A stretch of DNA of 64,000 nucleotides from the NCBI RefSeq assembly GCF_000719555.1, contig NZ_JOGX01000047.1:28521-92520 (forward strand). The letters are read 5' to 3'. Every line of letters starts with the position of its first letter. Position 1 is the stretch's first letter. The DNA is from Streptomyces sp. NRRL F-5727. GTDB lineage: Bacteria; Actinomycetota; Actinomycetes; Streptomycetales; Streptomycetaceae. Shown here piece by piece: positions 17,525 to 27,118 of the stretch. Made by a program: the position numbers and the translations under genes. The notes below the pieces were generated by a model. The model did no database searches. It was not told where the DNA came from and saw nothing but the letters and a program-made list of their open reading frames with translations.

Positions 17525-17590
17525 TTTACGGCGATTCGACCGGAAGTCGACTTGACGCACTGACGAACTGACGAATCAACTCCGAACGGT

Positions 17591-17619
17591 CGTACAACCT
17601 TGAAGGGTTGTCGCGAGTC
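17591..17619 (+). promoter_or_regulatory. Shared promoter motif CGTACAACC-N12-CGCGAGTC (VCBS gene 3)
   Basis: CGTACAACC at 17591-17599, 12 bases, then CGCGAGTC at 17612-17619, ending 54 bases before the TTG start. This is identical in both words and in spacing to the motif before VCBS gene 1. Just upstream are three 8-bp direct repeats beginning TGACG (17553-17576); the last gives ACGAATC, a word also found 17 bp upstream of the motif at gene 1. This could be an activator site. Both assignments are inferred from the repetition. Confidence 0.55.
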
Positions 17620-17653
17620 CTGTGGGCGTGGCGTAGGGACGCCACGCCCACAG
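17620..17653 (+). promoter_or_regulatory. Perfect 15-bp stem-loop in the leader of VCBS gene 3
   Basis: CTGTGGGCGTGGCGT (17620-17634) pairs without mismatch with ACGCCACGCCCACAG (17639-17653) around AGGG. It begins at or just after the expected transcription start and ends about 20 bases before the start codon, just before the GGGAGG ribosome site. It could stabilise the 5' end of the mRNA or bind a regulator. Confidence 0.6.
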
Positions 17654-17673
17654 CGCGTTCGGGAGGAATCCCC

Positions 17674-19920
17674 TTGAACCACCCCAGCTCCGCCGGCCGG
17701 CGACGCCTCACCGGCGCCGTCGCCCTCGTCCTCGCCCTGACGGCCGGCGCGGCCGTGACCGCCTCGCCTGCTCTCGCGGCGCCGCGGGCGGCCACGACCG
17801 CCCCCACCGCCGCCGAGGAGCAGGCGGGCCTTCCCGCCCTCGGCACCACCGAGTGGCTGGACGGCGGCGGACCGACCGGATTCCTGACCGGGGTGAACCC
17901 CCTCAGCGGCCCCACCGGCCCCTTCCGCTGGTACCGGGCCGGGGACGGGACCCCGGTCACCCTGCCGCAGCCGTACGGCGACAGCTACCCCAAGGCGGGC
18001 GGGAGCAGCGACCGGGTCGCGGTGCGGACCCAGCCGAGCGTCTACCGGATCCTCGACATGGCGGCCGGCACCTCCACCGACATCGACACCGCCTTTCTCG
18101 GGGGCTCGCACCTCGAGCTGCTCGCCGACGACACGCTCGTGCTGGAGCAGATCGACCGCGACACCCGCGTGAGCACCCTGCACCTCGTCTCCCGGCCTGC
18201 CGGCACCGTGGTGCACCACCGGATCACGGGCCTGCCCGCCGACGCGTCCGTCGACCAGGTCGTGCACTCCTCCCCGGGGATCCTCGCCGTCCAGTACTGG
18301 GGAACGGTCGGCGGGACGAAGGACGACCGCCTGGCCGTCGTGGACCTGGCGACGGGGAAGGTCGTCGAGGACCGGCCGACGCCCCGCTTCTACCCCAACA
18401 GCGGCATCGCGGTCACGGCCGACCACCTGGCCTGGTCCGAGTGGGGCCCCGACGGCATCGTGACCCTGGTGACGGCCCGCCGGGGCGAGACCGGGACGAC
18501 GCGGCACGCCTCCTTCCGGCCCGACGGCGGCTTCGTCCCGGTCTCCCTGCTCGGGGACTGGCTGGTGTACGGCCAGGGTGAGAAGGCGGTCGCGGCCGTC
18601 TCCCTCATCGACGGCACCACCGTGGGCGGTCTCCTCACGAACAGCGTCTCGGATCTGGTCCGCGCCGGCGACGACCTGCTGGCACAGGGCAACACGGCGG
18701 AGCACGGCGGAGGCGTGTACCGGATCGCCCTCGGCCCGGACGGCCGGCCGGCCGCCACCCGGGCGGCGGCCGGCGGACCCACCGCGCCCGCCGTCGTCGT
18801 GGACGAGCAGACGCCCGCCACCGCGGGCTTCGGCACGGCCGGGGCCAAGGCCGCGCTGCGCTGGCGGTTCGACCGGAGCGACCTGACGGTGGACCTGGTG
18901 GTCCGGCACAAGGCGACGGGCAGGACCTGGACGTCCTCCCAACCCCTGCAGGGGACGGACACCGAGGCCCTGTTCACCTGGGACGGGACCTTGGGGAGCG
19001 GGACCTACGGCGGCGGGATCGCCGCCTACAACGGCGCCTACGAGTGGAAGCTGACCACCACGGCGTACGGCCCCGTCACGACCGAGCGGACCGGCACCCT
19101 GACCGTCGCGAGCGGCACCGCCCCGCACGACTACTCGGACAGCGGCACCCCCGACCTGCTCGTGCGCGACGGCCTGGGCCGCCTCGTCTCCTACGACGTA
19201 CGGCAGATCACCACCTCCCCGCAGGACGACTGGGAGCGCACCGACCGCGGTGGCGGCTGGCACGTGTACGACCGGCTGGTCTCCGCCGGGAACCTCGACG
19301 CGTCGCCGTACGCGGACGTCCTGGCCCGCCGCAAGGACACCGGCGACCTGTGGCTGTACCCGGGCACGGGCCACTCCCTCGCCAAGCCCCTCCGGGTCGG
19401 CGGCGGCTGGAACGCGTACGACAAGCTGGCGGCCGGCTCCGACGTGACCGGCGACGGCCGCCCCGACCTGGTCGCCACCGACAGGACCGGCGTCGCGTGG
19501 CTGTACAAGGCCACCGGCGTCGGCTCCAAGCCGTTCGCGCCGCGCGTCCGCATCGGCGGCGGGTGGAACACGTACGACCTCCTCACCGCCCCCGGCGACC
19601 TCGGTGGCGCCAAGACGGGTGACCTGCTCGCCCGTGACCGCTCCGGCGTCCTGTGGCTGTACCTCGGCAAGGGCGACGGCACCTTCGCGCCGCGCGTCCG
19701 GGTCGGCGGCGGCTGGGGCGTCTACGGCCAGGTGGTCAACATCGGCGACGCGGACCGGGACGGTCGCGCCGACCTCATCGCGGAGAGCGGCGGCGACACC
19801 AGGCTGCTCACCGTCTACAAGGGCACGGGGGACTGGCGGGCCCCGTTCGGCCGGCCCACGACGCTCAACATCCCCGTGCCGTACACCTCCCCGTACGGCA
19901 CCGGCCCCGTCGTCTTCTGA
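17674..19920 (+). CDS. Secreted propeller / FlgD-Ig / VCBS-repeat protein, paralogue 3
   Basis: A 748-aa secreted paralogue. The TTG start has an excellent GGGAGGAATCCCC ribosome site. Signal peptide to ALAAPRA; propeller-like part with WLDGGGPTGFLTG and DHLAWSEWG; FlgD-Ig domain (about 395-490, ALFTWDGTLG); then VCBS repeats with GGGWHVYDRL, GGGWNAYDKL, GGGWNTYDLL and GGGWGVYGQV, Asp-rich loops (DVTGDGRPDL, DADRDGRADL) and a KGTGDWRAPF close. It probably begins a transcript with its own promoter; paralogue 4 follows 24 nt later. The aspartate loops point to calcium-dependent folding outside the cell. The ligand is unknown. Confidence 0.85.
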   Translation: MNHPSSAGRRRLTGAVALVLALTAGAAVTASPALAAPRAATTAPTAAEEQAGLPALGTTEWLDGGGPTGFLTGVNPLSGPTGPFRWYRAGDGTPVTLPQPYGDSYPKAGGSSDRVAVRTQPSVYRILDMAAGTSTDIDTAFLGGSHLELLADDTLVLEQIDRDTRVSTLHLVSRPAGTVVHHRITGLPADASVDQVVHSSPGILAVQYWGTVGGTKDDRLAVVDLATGKVVEDRPTPRFYPNSGIAVTADHLAWSEWGPDGIVTLVTARRGETGTTRHASFRPDGGFVPVSLLGDWLVYGQGEKAVAAVSLIDGTTVGGLLTNSVSDLVRAGDDLLAQGNTAEHGGGVYRIALGPDGRPAATRAAAGGPTAPAVVVDEQTPATAGFGTAGAKAALRWRFDRSDLTVDLVVRHKATGRTWTSSQPLQGTDTEALFTWDGTLGSGTYGGGIAAYNGAYEWKLTTTAYGPVTTERTGTLTVASGTAPHDYSDSGTPDLLVRDGLGRLVSYDVRQITTSPQDDWERTDRGGGWHVYDRLVSAGNLDASPYADVLARRKDTGDLWLYPGTGHSLAKPLRVGGGWNAYDKLAAGSDVTGDGRPDLVATDRTGVAWLYKATGVGSKPFAPRVRIGGGWNTYDLLTAPGDLGGAKTGDLLARDRSGVLWLYLGKGDGTFAPRVRVGGGWGVYGQVVNIGDADRDGRADLIAESGGDTRLLTVYKGTGDWRAPFGRPTTLNIPVPYTSPYGTGPVVF

Positions 19921-19944
19921 TCCTCCTCCACCTCTGGGAACCCC

Positions 19945-22091
19945 GTGAAGCAGCACCACCGCACCACCCGCCGCCTCGCCACCGCCGTCGCCGCCATCCT
20001 CGCGGTGACGGCCGGCGGTATGACCGTGCCGGCGTTCGCGGCCGGGCCCGCGGTCCCGACCGTCTCCGCACAGGCAACCGCGGAGACGGTCGCGCCGCTG
20101 ACCGTCCCGGCCGACTCGGTGCTCGTCAGCGCGGGCAGAACCGGCATCCTGACGAGCACAGGCCGGTACGACGAAACCGTCTACCGCTGGACGCGCCTCT
20201 CCGACGGCGTCACCACCCAGCTCCCCGCCGGGCCCCACTGGGGCAGCCCGGGCACCGACCTCGTCGGCTCCCTGAGCGGTTCGGTGTACACGCTCACGGA
20301 CATGAGCGGCACGCGGGAACCGGTCGTGATCGACCTGTCCGGTCTCGACGCGTCCGGCACCACGGAAGGCGTGCGGCGGATCGTCGGTACCACGCTCGTC
20401 GTGCTGAGGCGGGTGAACGGGCGCTTGGAGAACCACCTGGTCTCCCTGGCGGACGGCCGGCTCGTCGACCACAGGATCGACACCCCGCTGAACGCGTACA
20501 CCACCTACGACGACACGTACGACGCCGGACCCGGGCTGCTCGTCACCGCCTACTCCCCGCAGGAGCCCGGCTCTTCCAGTCGCCTCGCCGTCGTGGACGT
20601 GGCGACCGGCGCGCTCACGGAGACGTACGACTACAGGTCGGCTCTCCTGTCCTCCGGCGTCAGGCACGTCGCCCTCACGGGCGACCGGCTGACGTGGATC
20701 GACGAGAGCAGGCCCCCCACGCTGACCTCCGTGGTCCGGGGCACGCAGGACGTGGAGCGCGTGGTCCTGAACAACGCCTCCGCCGACGGCTACACCGACA
20801 CGGCGATCCGGACGCTCGGCGACTGGGCGCTGTACTCCCGGCCCGGCGGCGGCGACGCGCTCTACCCCGACCCCCTCCACGCACTCACCGCACGTCCCCT
20901 GGCCGGCGGCGACTCCTACCCCCTCCTGGACCACATGTCGTCCAGCGCGTACGACGCGGACGGCGGCCTGCTCGTGCTCGGCGGCACCCTCGCCCAGGGC
21001 GAGGGGTTGTACCGGATCGCCCTAGACCCGGCGACCGGCAGGCCCGCCGCCACGCTCCTGCGCAGCCTCGGCCGGCCCACCGCGCTCACGGTCCTGGAAG
21101 AGCAGCCGCCGCCCTCGGGCACCATCGACTTCGACCGCGCGGGCGGGCAGCTGCGGCCGTCCTGGACGTTCAGCCGGTCCAACGCGGTGTCGAAGCTGAC
21201 GCTGACCCACACGGCGTCCGGCAGGTCCGTCGACGTGCCCGGCGTCGACCACGCGGCCTACGCCCCGTTCCCCTGGAACGGCCGGTTCGCCGACGGTCTT
21301 CCGGCGTACAACGGCGCCTACACGTGGAAGATGACCGCCACGCCCGCCAACGGCATCGGTCCGACCGTCACACGCACGGGCACCTTCACCCTCAAGCGCG
21401 CTCCCCGCCCGCACGACTTCGACGGCAACGGCAGCCCCGACCTGCTCGTCCGCTCCTTCGGCTCGCTGAGCATGTTCGACGCGGGGCAGGCCCGGACGCT
21501 CGGCTCGTGGCAGGACGTGACCGAGACGCGGATCGGGGCGGGCTGGGACACCTACGACCGGATCGCCGCCACCGGGAACCTCGGCGGCACCGCGGCCGGA
21601 GACCTGGTGGCCCGTGACAGGACCGGTGTCCTCTGGTTCTACGAGGGCAAGGCCGCCCCCAAGACCCCCTTCGGTACCCGGATCCGGGTCGGCGCCGGCT
21701 GGCAGGTGTACGACAAGCTCGCCGGGGGCTCCGACCTGACCGGCGACGGACGCAACGACCTCCTCGCCACCGACAAGACCGGCGTCCTCTGGCTCTACCC
21801 CGGCACCGGCAGCGCCACCAAGCCCTTCGCCTGTGGCTCTACCTCGGCAAGGGCGACGGCACCTTCGCACCCCGGACGAAGATCGGCAGCGGCTGGGGGG
21901 CGTTCAAGACCCTCGTCGGCGCCGGTGACGTGGACGGCGACGGCCGGATCGACCTCCTCGCGCACCAGGAGCCCACCGGCACCTATCCCCAGCTGCACAT
22001 CTACCGCGGCACCGGCCGGTGGCAGGCCCCCTTCGCCGCCGCCGAGACCACTGTCCCCCGCAACGCGTACTGGTCCGGCGACGTCTTCTGA
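19945..22091 (+). CDS. Secreted VCBS-repeat protein, paralogue 4 (frame-disrupted)
   Basis: GTG start; signal peptide to AFAAGPA; propeller-like part; FlgD-Ig domain (FPWNGRFADGLPAYNGAYTW); VCBS repeats. The expected frame is followed to position about 21829 (SATKPF), where it breaks. The family ending (LWLYLGKGDGTFAPRTKIG... to WSGDVF) continues in another frame and stops at 22089-22091, 53 bases before paralogue 5. Compared with paralogue 6, about 113 bases (38 residues) are missing at the break. Without correction the frame reads on into paralogues 5 and 6 to 26517, giving a nonsensical 2190-codon fusion with internal signal peptides. Either a real deletion or an assembly collapse; see findings. 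Confidence 0.7.
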
Positions 22092-22143
22092 CCGTCACCG
22101 CGCCGTCGCCTCCCACCTCATTCCCCGAAAGCAGACCCCGCCC

Positions 22144-24277
22144 GTGATCCCCCAGGGACGCACCACCCGGCGACGGCTCTCCGCCGCCGTCGCCACCGCC
22201 CTCGCCATGGCCGCCGTGACCGCCGCGACCGCACCGGTCCTCGTCTCCCCGGCCGTCGCGGCGGTGCCCGCCGCCTCGACGTCCGACGTGCCGGCGACCC
22301 CTCTCCCCGTACCGTCCGGCACGACCGTGCTCGCCGCCGGTCCGAGCGGCTTCCTGACATCCCGCCCGGAGGGCACGGCCACCGTCCACACGTGGATCCG
22401 GACGGACGGCACCCAGGTCCGCCTCCCGGCGGGTCGGTACGCCGGAAACCAGGGCACCGACCTCGTCGTGCGCGTCGACGGCGCGAAGCACACCTACCTC
22501 GACCTGTCGGAGGGCACGGGCACGGAGGTCGTCTCGTACGAGACGACCTCTTTCACCGGCACCCCCGCCGTCCTGCTGCACCAGGGCACCCGGCTCGTCA
22601 CCCGCACGTTTCCGACCTCGACCGCGGGACCGGAGCTGCACATCGTCGGCAAGGACGCCGAGGGCCGGAACGTCGACCGGGCCGTGCCGGGTGTCCCCGC
22701 CGACGAGCTGGTCGGCATCGAGAGCGCCGGACCGGACACGCTCCTCGTCCGCTACTACGCCAACACCGGCGGCGTGCGGAGCCAGCGGCTGTCCGTCGTG
22801 GACGTGGCCTCGGCGTCGGTCGTGGAGACGTACGACCACGTCTACGGGCGGGACACCGTCCTGCCCGCCGCCGCCTCCGCCGCCCACCTGGCCTGGCTGG
22901 AGCCGGCGACCGCCCCGTACCCGACGGTCCTGGCCACCGCACGGCGCGGCGAGCCCCAGATCAGCCGCACCGACCTGCCGCTTCCGGGGGACGCGGAGAC
23001 AACCGGCCGACTGACCGTACGGGTCGTCGGCGACTGGGTCGTGTACGCCGCGCTCGGCGGCGGCACCGCCCCGCGCACCGAGGCCCTGCACGAGGTGACG
23101 GCCCGTTCGCTGACGACCGGCGCGACAGTGCCGCTCCTCGCGCACGCCTCGGCCCTGGTCTCCGCCCCGGACGGCGCCCTGCTCGCCTCCGGCGGGACCC
23201 TCGCCCAGGGCGAGGGCGTGTACCGGATCGCGCCCGGCGCGACCGACGACGCCCCGCCCGCCGTCACCCTTCAGGCGACCACCGGCATCTCCACCGCCCT
23301 GACCCTCACCACCGAGAACGCGCCCGCCGGCACGGTCGACCTGGACCGCGCGGGCGGCACGCTGAAGCCCTCATGGACGCTGAACCGGCACAACGCCGAG
23401 GTCCGGCTGACCGTCCGGCACACCGCGACGGGCCGCTCGTGGAACTCCCCGGCCCTGGCGCCCCGGCCGTCCGCCCAGCCGTTCGCCTTCACCTGGAACG
23501 GCTCCTTCGACGGCAAGTACCCGGCGTTCAACGGCGCCTACACGTGGACGATGACGGCGAAGCCGGCCAACGGCATCGGCCCGGCGCTCGTCCGCACCGG
23601 CTCCTTCACCGTCACCCGGGCGGTCCGCCCGCACGACTTCGACGACAACGGCAGCCCCGACCTGCTCGTCCGTGACGCCCAGGGCCGCCTGGCGCTGTAC
23701 GAGGGCCGCCAGTACCTCGCGAGCCGGCGGGAGACCGACCCGCCGTCCCTGCCGCCGACCCCGCTCGGCACCGGCTGGAACGCGTACGACCGGATCACCG
23801 CCACCGGCGACCTCGGCGGCGCCCGCCACGGCGACCTCCTCGGCCGCGACACGACCGGCGTCCTCTGGCTCCACCAGGGCAACGGCAAGGGCCTGGCGCC
23901 CCGCGTCCGGATCGGCGGCGGCTGGCAGGTGTACGACCAGCTCGCGGCGGGCCCCGACCTGACCGGCGACGGACGCAACGACCTCCTCGCCACCGACAAG
24001 ACCGGCGTCCTCTGGCTCTACCCCGGCACCGGCAGCGCCACCAAGCCCTTCGGCACCCCGGACGAAGATCGGCCCCAGCTGGAACAGCTTCCCGGTGCTG
24101 ATCGGCATCGGCGACGCGTTCCCGCGCGACGGCATCGGCGACCTGGCCGGCATGTACACGAGCGAGTCCTGGCGCCTGTACGGCGGCACCGGGGACTGGC
24201 GCGCGCCCTTCACCTACCCCCGGGACGCCGGCTCGCAGACCCTGCTCCCCTACGCCCGCCCCACCGACGTCTACTGA
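22144..24277 (+). CDS. Secreted VCBS-repeat protein, paralogue 5 (frame-disrupted)
   Basis: GTG start, signal peptide ending near AVAAVPA, propeller-like part (SGFLTSRPEG, AHLAWLEPA), FlgD-Ig domain (AFTWNGSFDGKYPAFNGAYTW) and VCBS repeats. The frame breaks right after SATKPF at 24052, the same word and base as in paralogue 4. The family ending (APRTKIGPSWNSFPV... to ARPTDVY) continues in the +1 frame to a TGA at 24275-24277, 26 bases before paralogue 6. A single extra G after TTCG would explain the shift. Relative to paralogue 6 one repeat of about 51 residues is also absent. The preceding 99 bp are identical to paralogue 4. Confidence 0.7.
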
Positions 24278-24303
24278 CCACCTCCCCATCTTCTGGAGCA
24301 TCC

Positions 24304-26517
24304 ATGAGATTCACTCCGCGCCGCCTCGCCACGGCCGCCGCCGTCGCGCTCGCCGTCACCGCCGGAGTCCTGACCGCCCCGGCGGTCGCGGCAGGACTGC
24401 CGGTCGCCGCGGCGGGTTCGGGTGAGAGCACCGGTACGCAGCAGGAGGTCCCGGTGATCCAGGACGGGGGCACCCTGTACGGCTCCGGCACGTCGGGGTT
24501 CCTGACGTGGCACTCCACCGACGGCGTCAGCTCGTCCGTCTGGACCCGGTACGCAGACGGCTCCACCACGGCCCTGCCGCACGGCACCGGCCCCCACAGG
24601 CCCCTCCGGGGCACCGACGTGGTCGTCAAGGTCGACGGGCTGGTCCATACCTTCCTGGACATGGGCACGGACGCCGAACCCGTCGTCATGGACCTCGGGA
24701 CCCTCGGCCCGGGCTACCAGGCGGGGTACCCGGTCGGGCCCGCCGCCCTGGTGACGCTGTGGTCCGACCCGTCGGGCCGCGAGGAGGTGCGCCTCGTCAC
24801 CGCGACGGCGGAGGGACTGCGCGCGAAGCCGGTCACCGGGCTTCCCGCCGGGGCGGACATCACCTCCTTGTCCGCGCCCTCCCCCGGGACCGTCCTGGTG
24901 AGGTACGCGGACCCCGCCGAAGCGACCGCCACCTCCCGCATCGCCCTCGTCGACACCGCCCGGGCCGAGCGGGTGGTGGACGTGGCCCCCGCCCACCCGA
25001 CCGGCTCCGTCGCCGTGTCCCCGACCCACCTCGCCTGGGTCGAGCAGCCGACGAGCTCCACGGCCACCGTGGTCGTCATGGACCGGGGCGCCACCCCGGC
25101 CACCGCCCTGCGCATCCCCCTGACGAAGGCGTCGGGCGTGAAGGTCCAGCTGATCGACGGCTGGGTGCTGTACGGCCAGGGCGGCCACGACCTGTCGTAC
25201 GCGACCCCGAATCCGCTGTACGGCGTCACCGCCCGGTCCCTGACCGGCGCAACGTCGCTCAAGCTCCTCGACACCTACACGGCGGCCACGGCGGGCCCGG
25301 ACAGCACCGTGCTCGTGCAGGGCGGCACCCTCGCCGCGGGCGAGGGCATGTACCGGATCGCCCCGGGACCGGACGGCATACCGGTGGCGCAGCAGGTGGC
25401 GAGCACCGGCCGGTCCACCGCGGTGACGCTGCTGAGCAGCGACGTCCCGGCCGTCCTGGACTTCGACAAGCAGAACCCCGCGCTCCTGTCCTGGCACCTC
25501 GCCGACATCGACGTCGCCGCGGCCGTCACCCTCACCCATGTGGCGACCGGGCAGAGCGTCCAGCACCGGCTCTACTCCGACCACGGCATCACGGAGTTGA
25601 CGTGGGGAGGCGAGGTCGCCGACCGTGTGCCCGGCTACAACGGTGCCTGGACCTGGCGGCTGACCGCCAAGCCGAACAACGGCATCGGCCCGACCCTCGA
25701 CGTGACCGGCTCCTTCCGCGTCCAGCGCGCCGCCGTCCCGCACGACTTCGACGACAACGGCCTCCCCGACGTCCTGAGCCTCTCCGAGAACGGCACGTTC
25801 ACGCGGAACACCGTCGTCGGCGCCGGCCCCACCACCGCCTGGACGGCCCTCTACCACCCGTCGAACGTCCTGGGCACCGGCTGGCACGTGTACGACCGGA
25901 TCGTCCCCACCGCGAACGTCGGCGGGAACGCCCACGCCGACATCCTGACCCGCGACCGCGCCGGCGTGCTCTGGCTCCACCAGGGCACCGGCACGGGCCT
26001 GGCCCACCGCGTCAAGGTCGGCGGCGGCTGGCAGATCTACGACCAGCTCACCTCGGCCGCCGACCTCACCGGCGACGGCCGCACCGATCTGGTCGCCACC
26101 GACAAGGCCGGCGTCCTGTGGCTGTACAAGGGCACCGGCGACGCCGCCAAGCCGTTCGCACCGCGCACGCGCGTCGGCGGCGGCTGGAACACCTACGACA
26201 AGATCGCGGCGGTCGGGAACCTCGCCGGCGCCCCCGCCGGCGACCTCGTCGCCCGCGACCGCGACGGCGCCCTGTGGCTCTACCTCGGCAAGGGCGACGG
26301 CACCTTCGCCGCCCGCACCCGCATCGGCGGCGGCTGGGGCGGATTCACCCAGATCATCGGCGTCGGCGACCAGAACCGCGACGGCCGCGGCGACCTCATG
26401 GCGGTGGACGGGCAGACCCACCCGTCCCTCTACCGCGGCACCGGCGACTGGAGGAAGCCCCTGGCGGCTCGCCAGCACATGTACGACTACTACCTTCCCC
26501 ACGGCGTCTACTACTGA
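24304..26517 (+). CDS. Secreted propeller / FlgD-Ig / VCBS-repeat protein, paralogue 6
   Basis: An intact 737-aa paralogue with ATG start and TGGAGC ribosome site. Signal peptide (MRFTPRRLATAAAVAL... cleavage near AVA), propeller-like part (SGFLTWH, THLAWVEQ), FlgD-Ig domain (about 395-490, ELTWGGEVADRVPGYNGAWTW), four VCBS repeats with GGGWQIYDQL, GGGWNTYDKI and GGGWGGFTQI, and the closing RGTGDWRKPLAAR. It serves as the reference for what is missing in paralogues 4 and 5. Spacing of 24-52 nt between paralogues 3, 4, 5 and 6 suggests one transcript. Its 3' end overlaps the converging ATPase gene by 7 bp. Confidence 0.87.
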   Translation: MRFTPRRLATAAAVALAVTAGVLTAPAVAAGLPVAAAGSGESTGTQQEVPVIQDGGTLYGSGTSGFLTWHSTDGVSSSVWTRYADGSTTALPHGTGPHRPLRGTDVVVKVDGLVHTFLDMGTDAEPVVMDLGTLGPGYQAGYPVGPAALVTLWSDPSGREEVRLVTATAEGLRAKPVTGLPAGADITSLSAPSPGTVLVRYADPAEATATSRIALVDTARAERVVDVAPAHPTGSVAVSPTHLAWVEQPTSSTATVVVMDRGATPATALRIPLTKASGVKVQLIDGWVLYGQGGHDLSYATPNPLYGVTARSLTGATSLKLLDTYTAATAGPDSTVLVQGGTLAAGEGMYRIAPGPDGIPVAQQVASTGRSTAVTLLSSDVPAVLDFDKQNPALLSWHLADIDVAAAVTLTHVATGQSVQHRLYSDHGITELTWGGEVADRVPGYNGAWTWRLTAKPNNGIGPTLDVTGSFRVQRAAVPHDFDDNGLPDVLSLSENGTFTRNTVVGAGPTTAWTALYHPSNVLGTGWHVYDRIVPTANVGGNAHADILTRDRAGVLWLHQGTGTGLAHRVKVGGGWQIYDQLTSAADLTGDGRTDLVATDKAGVLWLYKGTGDAAKPFAPRTRVGGGWNTYDKIAAVGNLAGAPAGDLVARDRDGALWLYLGKGDGTFAARTRIGGGWGGFTQIIGVGDQNRDGRGDLMAVDGQTHPSLYRGTGDWRKPLAARQHMYDYYLPHGVYY

Positions 26518-26942
26518 GGCACGACCGAGGTCAGCGGGACGGTCGCCCAGACCGTCTTGCCGACCTGACGGTCCTTGACGTCCCAGGTGGTGGTGAGGGT
26601 GGCTACGAGGAGGAGTCCGTAGCCGCCCTCGTCGGGCTCCCGGGCCGGTAACGGCCGGCGCTCGCCGCGCGGGTCGGAGAGTTCGACCGTCACGTGGTCG
26701 CCCGTGCGCTCCATGCGGAGCTCGAAGTCCCGGCCCGGGACCCGGCCGTGCTGGAGCGCGCTGTTCGCCGGCTCGGCCACCACCAGTTCCGCCGCCTCCG
26801 CCGCGTCACCCGTCGCGCCCCACTCCCGCAGCTGGTGCGCCGCGAGCAGACGCGCCAGACGCGCGCCCCGGGGCGTGGGGCTCGGACGCAGCGCGCACTC
26901 CGGTGCGCGCTCGCTTCCTTGAGGGGTGATGTCCGGCTTCAT
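26511..26942 (-). CDS. RsbW-like ATP-binding regulatory protein (GHKL fold)
   Basis: A 143-aa single-domain GHKL ATPase of the kind that acts as an anti-sigma factor kinase or developmental regulator in Streptomyces. The N-box is altered (AELVVAEPANSALQHGRVPG, where ELVTNALRH is usual), and the G-boxes are DPRGERRPL and DEGGYGLLLVATL. In streptomycetes such genes often precede an XRE regulator and a DUF397 protein. Here the XRE gene is absent and only a DUF397 fragment remains, on the opposite strand. Target unknown; ATP binding is plausible but the unusual N-box is a caveat. Confidence 0.85.
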   Translation of the reverse strand: MKPDITPQGSERAPECALRPSPTPRGARLARLLAAHQLREWGATGDAAEAAELVVAEPANSALQHGRVPGRDFELRMERTGDHVTVELSDPRGERRPLPAREPDEGGYGLLLVATLTTTWDVKDRQVGKTVWATVPLTSVVPQ

Positions 26943-27118
26943 GCCGTCGAGAGTGGCCCCGCCGCCCTCCGCGCAGCTCCGAGGACGGCGAGTGCGTCGA
27001 GGTCGCCGCTCACCCCACCCTCGTCCATGTCCGTGGCTCCAAGGTCCCCCACGGCCCCCAGCTCGCCCTCTCCCCCGCCTCCTGGGCGACCTTCGTCGAG
27101 GTCACCACGCAGGCGTAG
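26930..27118 (+). pseudogene. DUF397 gene remnant
   Basis: One rightward frame between a stop at 26927 and a TAG at 27116 encodes EWPRRPPRSSEDGECVEVA followed by VHVRGSKVPHGPQLALSPASW and a short tail, the C-terminal core of a DUF397 protein. There is no start codon in this frame, and the usual WRKSSYS beginning is eroded. DUF397 proteins normally pair with XRE regulators and GHKL ATPases in morphogenetic control loci, so this is probably the remains of such a unit beside the intact ATPase. Its last 17 bases overlap the end of the next, opposite gene. Confidence 0.6.

Noticed and set aside
17553-17576. TGACG repeats as another copy of the catabolic operator
   Set aside because: They are direct repeats with 8-bp period, not the TCTGACG-N3-CGTCAGA palindrome, and the downstream gene is not catabolic.
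19945-26517. A single 2190-codon protein spanning three VCBS paralogues
   Set aside because: It contains two internal signal peptides and two stretches of out-of-frame translation, and the true family endings are visible in other frames. Three genes with two frame breaks explain it better.
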